DNA of 64,000 bases. It comes from Streptomyces parvus. Lineage in GTDB: Bacteria; Actinomycetota; Actinomycetes; Streptomycetales; Streptomycetaceae. The translations under genes were made by a program, and so were the position numbers. The notes under the pieces are model-generated. The model was not told where the DNA came from and searched no databases. It was given only the letters and a program-made list of their open reading frames with translations. The stretch spans positions 293,304-357,303 of the forward strand of contig NZ_BMRY01000001.1 in NCBI RefSeq assembly GCF_014648875.1. Direction: 5' to 3'. Shown here one piece after another: positions 59,221 through 64,000 of the stretch; within the stretch, counting starts at the first letter, position 1; every line of letters starts with the position of its first letter.

Positions 59221-59620
59221 GGGAGGACTCCTCGGAACGTAGCGGTGTGTGAATGACTTGTGACGGCTAGATCCTGTCGCCATCGCCACGCCGGGGGCCA
59301 CGGTTACCGGGTGGCCGAAAGCTGCGGGGCAGCAGAGTGCCAGCCGCAGGAATGGCCTCACGGGGCCCGCTGCCTGGGACGATGGGGTGGCGGCAGCAAA
59401 CTGCCAGGCACCTTGCGGCCATCCGCCGTCGGCCTCGGGGCACCGTGCTGCCTTTGCCGGGGCACGCCGGTTCCGGCCATGCACGCCCCGCTGCGCCCAT
59501 CCATCCCGTGGACCTGGTCTATACCTTCACAACACACCGCCCCTACACTCGCGCCCGGTGCTGAAGGGGCGTCCCGCACCGGCGTGCGGGGACGGCGTGA
59601 CATCTGCGGGGGAGCCAGGG
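59221..59620 (+). promoter_or_regulatory. 400-bp divergent region of LuxR regulator and glycan cluster
   Basis: No gene is supported. The region must contain promoters of the minus-strand cluster and the plus-strand regulator. CCTGGTCTATACCTTC at 59513-59528 is dre-like, with the same TGGTCTATACC core as the nagB site. It lies 93 bp before the regulator's ATG. Confidence 0.6.
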
Positions 59621-60613
59621 ATGTTAGAGGTACTGGGGCTGGACGCGCGGACGGAGCTGGTCTACCGGCTCGTCCTGGAGGAACCGGAACTGCGGCTCGA
59701 CGAGATCGTGGCGCGGCTGGGGCGGAGCGAGGACGATGTGCGCCGGGCCCTGGACCAGTTGGCCGAGCTGTGTCTGCTGGACGACGGCCCCCACGGTGCG
59801 GAGCAGGGCCCGCCGGTCTTCCGGGCCCTGGACCCGGCGGCCAGCCTGCCGTTCCTCCTCTCCCGCCGGGAGGCCGAACTGGCCCGGCAGCAGCGGGGGC
59901 TCGAAGTCGCCCGGGACGCGATGTCGGTCCTCACCACGGACAGGGGGCGGCGGGCCGGTGGCGGATTCGACGTCGTCAAGCGGCTGGAGGGACTCGACGC
60001 GGTACGCGAGCGGCTGACCGAACTGGCCGAGCTGGCCAGGGCGGAGTGCCTCTCGCTGCTGCCCGGCGGCGCGCAGTCCCCGGACACGCTGGAGGCGAGC
60101 TGGCCTCTCGACCGGCGGGCGCTGGAGCGAGGGGTGCGGCTGCGCAGCATCTACCAGGACAGCTTCCGCAACGACCCGCCGACCCTGCGCTACGTGAACC
60201 GGCTGGGGTCGCTCGGTGCGGAGAGCCGGACGCTGCCGACGCTGCCGCTGGTCATGGTGGTGGTCGACGGCGAGGTCGCGCTGGTGCCGCTGGACCCCGA
60301 CGACGGGCGGGCGGGCGCCCTGGAGTTGCGCAGCACGGGGGCGGTCGCGGTGGCCCGGATGCTGTTCGAGCAGCTGTGGGTGAACGCCACCCCGCTCGGC
60401 TCCGCTCCCGCCCGTGACGGCAACGGGCTGACCCCGCAGGAGGACGAGTTGCTGTCGCTGCTGGCGAAGGGGCACACGGACGCGACCGCGGCCCGCCGCC
60501 TGGGGGTGTCGCTGCGCACCGTGCGCCGGATGAACGCGGAGCTGACGGCCCGGATGCAGGTCCGCAGCAGGTTCCAGGCGGGTGCGGAGGCGGCCCGGCG
60601 GGGCTGGGTCTGA
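59621..60613 (+). CDS. TrmB/LuxR-type regulator with TTA codon 2
   Basis: Regulator of 330 residues. An N-terminal TrmB-like winged helix (~1-65, LDEIVARLGRSEDDVRRALDQ) is followed by a coiled helix with LSRREAELARQQ and a PLD-like middle. The C-terminal LuxR HTH (~262-325) is LTPQEDELLSLLAKGHTDATAARRLGVS. The second codon is TTA, so its synthesis should need the bldA tRNA, linking it to development. It is divergent from the glycan cluster, which it most likely activates. The GCCAGGG before ATG 59621 is weak. Confidence 0.9.
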   Translation: MLEVLGLDARTELVYRLVLEEPELRLDEIVARLGRSEDDVRRALDQLAELCLLDDGPHGAEQGPPVFRALDPAASLPFLLSRREAELARQQRGLEVARDAMSVLTTDRGRRAGGGFDVVKRLEGLDAVRERLTELAELARAECLSLLPGGAQSPDTLEASWPLDRRALERGVRLRSIYQDSFRNDPPTLRYVNRLGSLGAESRTLPTLPLVMVVVDGEVALVPLDPDDGRAGALELRSTGAVAVARMLFEQLWVNATPLGSAPARDGNGLTPQEDELLSLLAKGHTDATAARRLGVSLRTVRRMNAELTARMQVRSRFQAGAEAARRGWV

Positions 60614-60775
60614 GCGGCCCGCACCGAGTGAACCGGGTCGGCGTGCCGCCCGTGTCCTGTTGCGACACATCACCGTTGCCGGACCGCAATGCGGACAGGG
60701 GGTGACGCTGGCCGGACGCGTCCCATAGATTTCCTGCCCATCGCACCGGTGATCAGCGAGGGGACGGAGCACCAC

Positions 60776-62997
<2,222 letters not shown>

Positions 62998-63001
<4 letters not shown>

Positions 63002-63201
63002 CGGTGGCGGACGTACGACGGGTGGCCGGACGGATCCGCTGGTACGTCCGTGAGCTGACCGGCGAGTCCACGTACGACCGCTATGTGGCGCACACGAAGG
63101 CACACGATCCGGAGGCACAGGTGATGACCCGCCGCGCCTTCGAACGCAGCCGCACCGACGCCCGCGAGGCGGATCCCCGCGAGGGCTTCCGCTGCTGCTG
63201 A
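62998..63201 (+). CDS. ybdD: YbdD/YjiX family protein, CstA partner
   Basis: 67 residues with RWYVRELTGESTYDRYVAH and the late MTRRAFERSR, hallmarks of the YbdD/YjiX family that accompanies CstA/BtsT-type transporters. The start overlaps the cstA stop (ATGA). Confidence 0.92.
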
Positions 63202-63230
63202 GCACCGCCGGCCGGTCAGCAGCCGTGGAC

Positions 63231-63273
63231 CCGGGCCGTCGCCTCTCCCTCCGGGGAGCGGGCGGCGGCCCGG
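63231..63273 (+). terminator. Terminator after cstA-ybdD
   Basis: CCGGGCCGTCGCC pairs with GGCGGCGGCCCGG, with one mismatch, 30 bp past the ybdD stop. Confidence 0.7.
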
Positions 63274-63337
63274 TCCGCTGTCCGGCCCGCACGTCTCCCC
63301 GGTGCACCACTCCTTCACCGTACGAAAAGATGTGCCC

Positions 63338-64000
63338 ATGACATCGCGCTCCCGATCACCCCGGCTCCGGCCCCTCCTCCTGACCGCGACACTGACCACG
63401 ACGCTGGCCCTGGCCCTGGCGGCGACGGGCTGCGGCACCGAACCGGCGCCCGGCACCCGGGCGTCGGGCCCGAGCGGTTCGGCCGATCCGGCACCCGACC
63501 GGGCCGAGCTGGAGGCACGGGCGAGCGCCGCCCAGCTCGTCGCGGAGCATGTCTGGGTGACCGAGGCCGCCGGCTACGCCCTGGCCCGCCAGTCGGTCGG
63601 GGTGCTCGGCGACGACGGATTCGGCAGCGTCTACACCGAGCCGGAGGGCGGGCAGATCAAGCTGTCGGTGGAACGCCTCCCGCACGCCGACGCCGACTGC
63701 ACGGACGGACCCGCCTCGGGCAGCGAGCAGGAGCCCCTGGTGACGTGTGAGCGGGACGGCGAACAGTGGTACCGGGCCACGGAGTCGGGGCACGCGTACG
63801 CCAGGGAACAGGGCGACCTGGTGGTGACGTTGAGCGGAACACGCCAGGAGGTGGACCGGGCGACGCTGCGGTCGGCCGCCCTCGCCGCCCACCGCGCCGA
63901 CGACTACGAACTGGATCAGGTTCTGCCGCCCGCCGGGGAGACCGCGGGGCGGCAGCCGGTGGAGCGCGGCGATCTGCCGCCGGTCGGCGACGGCGCGCCG
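63338..64000 (+). CDS. Lipoprotein, truncated at window end
   Basis: Frame open from ATG 63338 to the last base (221 codons), so the gene continues beyond the window. A signal peptide ends at lipobox LAATGC, followed by a disordered linker. The visible mature part has paired Cys residues and SVERLPHADADCTDG, EQEPLVTCERDGEQW, which could be a disulfide-containing exported domain. No family is recognised. Probably a membrane-anchored surface lipoprotein. Confidence 0.75.
   Translation, partial: MTSRSRSPRLRPLLLTATLTTTLALALAATGCGTEPAPGTRASGPSGSADPAPDRAELEARASAAQLVAEHVWVTEAAGYALARQSVGVLGDDGFGSVYTEPEGGQIKLSVERLPHADADCTDGPASGSEQEPLVTCERDGEQWYRATESGHAYAREQGDLVVTLSGTRQEVDRATLRSAALAAHRADDYELDQVLPPAGETAGRQPVERGDLPPVGDGAP

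Overview
The window is high-GC actinobacterial DNA, almost certainly from a Streptomyces chromosome. The evidence is very strong third-position GC, many GTG starts, rare TTA codons, and a recognisable Streptomyces gene set: nickel superoxide dismutase with its protease (sodN/sodX), the secreted protease pair snpR/snpA, the encapsulin-like EshA, NsrR/Hmp, the SigH module, WblE, and the N-acetylglucosamine control locus dasR-dasABC-dasD-nagB. As I remember it, the order sodN, eshA, sigH, wblE, nagB, das resembles the chromosomal core of S. coelicolor. This looks like conserved core with accessory pieces inserted, not a plasmid or chromosome arm. I see no rRNA, tRNA or CRISPR array.

Region by region. 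1-3.8 kb: end of a CGNR zinc-finger gene, divergent sodX/sodN, then a SulP transporter divergent from a MerR regulator around a 24-bp palindrome. 3.8-9.1 kb: hydrolases, a TetR regulator and an acyltransferase, with two clear palindromic operators. 9.1-14.8 kb: a NarL-type two-component pair, two tandem DUF1266 proteins, an NAD(P)-binding reductase and a DUF952 protein. 14.8-22.5 kb: a large sortase-type surface protein with a Pro-Thr stalk, an epimerase, snpR/snpA, a YtrA-type GntR operon and small genes. 22.5-25.1 kb: eshA followed by a polyprenyl diphosphate synthase, which fits a family 2B encapsulin and its cargo enzyme. 25.2-27 kb: NsrR and flavohaemoglobin for nitric oxide defence.

27.1-31.3 kb is the most disturbed part. 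A truncated 5' copy of a PLP deaminase gene (102 bp, about 94% identical to the intact copy) is separated from the intact gene by about 3.1 kb of accessory genes, one with a TTA codon. This looks like the remnant of an element that integrated into the gene and restored its 5' end. 31.3-38.6 kb: Na+/H+ antiporter, UBP zinc finger, anti-sigma/SigH pair, diacylglycerol-kinase-like protein, WblE (WhiB1 orthologue) and a PdtaS-type kinase. 38.7-47.3 kb: the DasR/GlcNAc locus with DasR-type operators (dre) before nagB and dasA, plus an unexpected one upstream of pdtaS.

47.3-60.6 kb: a tightly overlapping minus-strand cluster (two membrane-tethered endonuclease/phosphatase-fold proteins, GT4, two GT2, a UbiA prenyltransferase of the phosphoribosyl type, an epimerase, a class III aminotransferase, a flippase-like membrane protein and small orphans). 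It is headed by a divergent TrmB/LuxR-type regulator whose second codon is TTA and which has a dre-like sequence in its promoter. I could not match this to a named pathway. It is the best candidate for an undescribed system, probably a polyprenyl-phosphate-linked glycoconjugate. 60.8-64 kb: CstA pyruvate/peptide transporter with its YbdD partner, then the start of a lipoprotein gene cut by the window edge.
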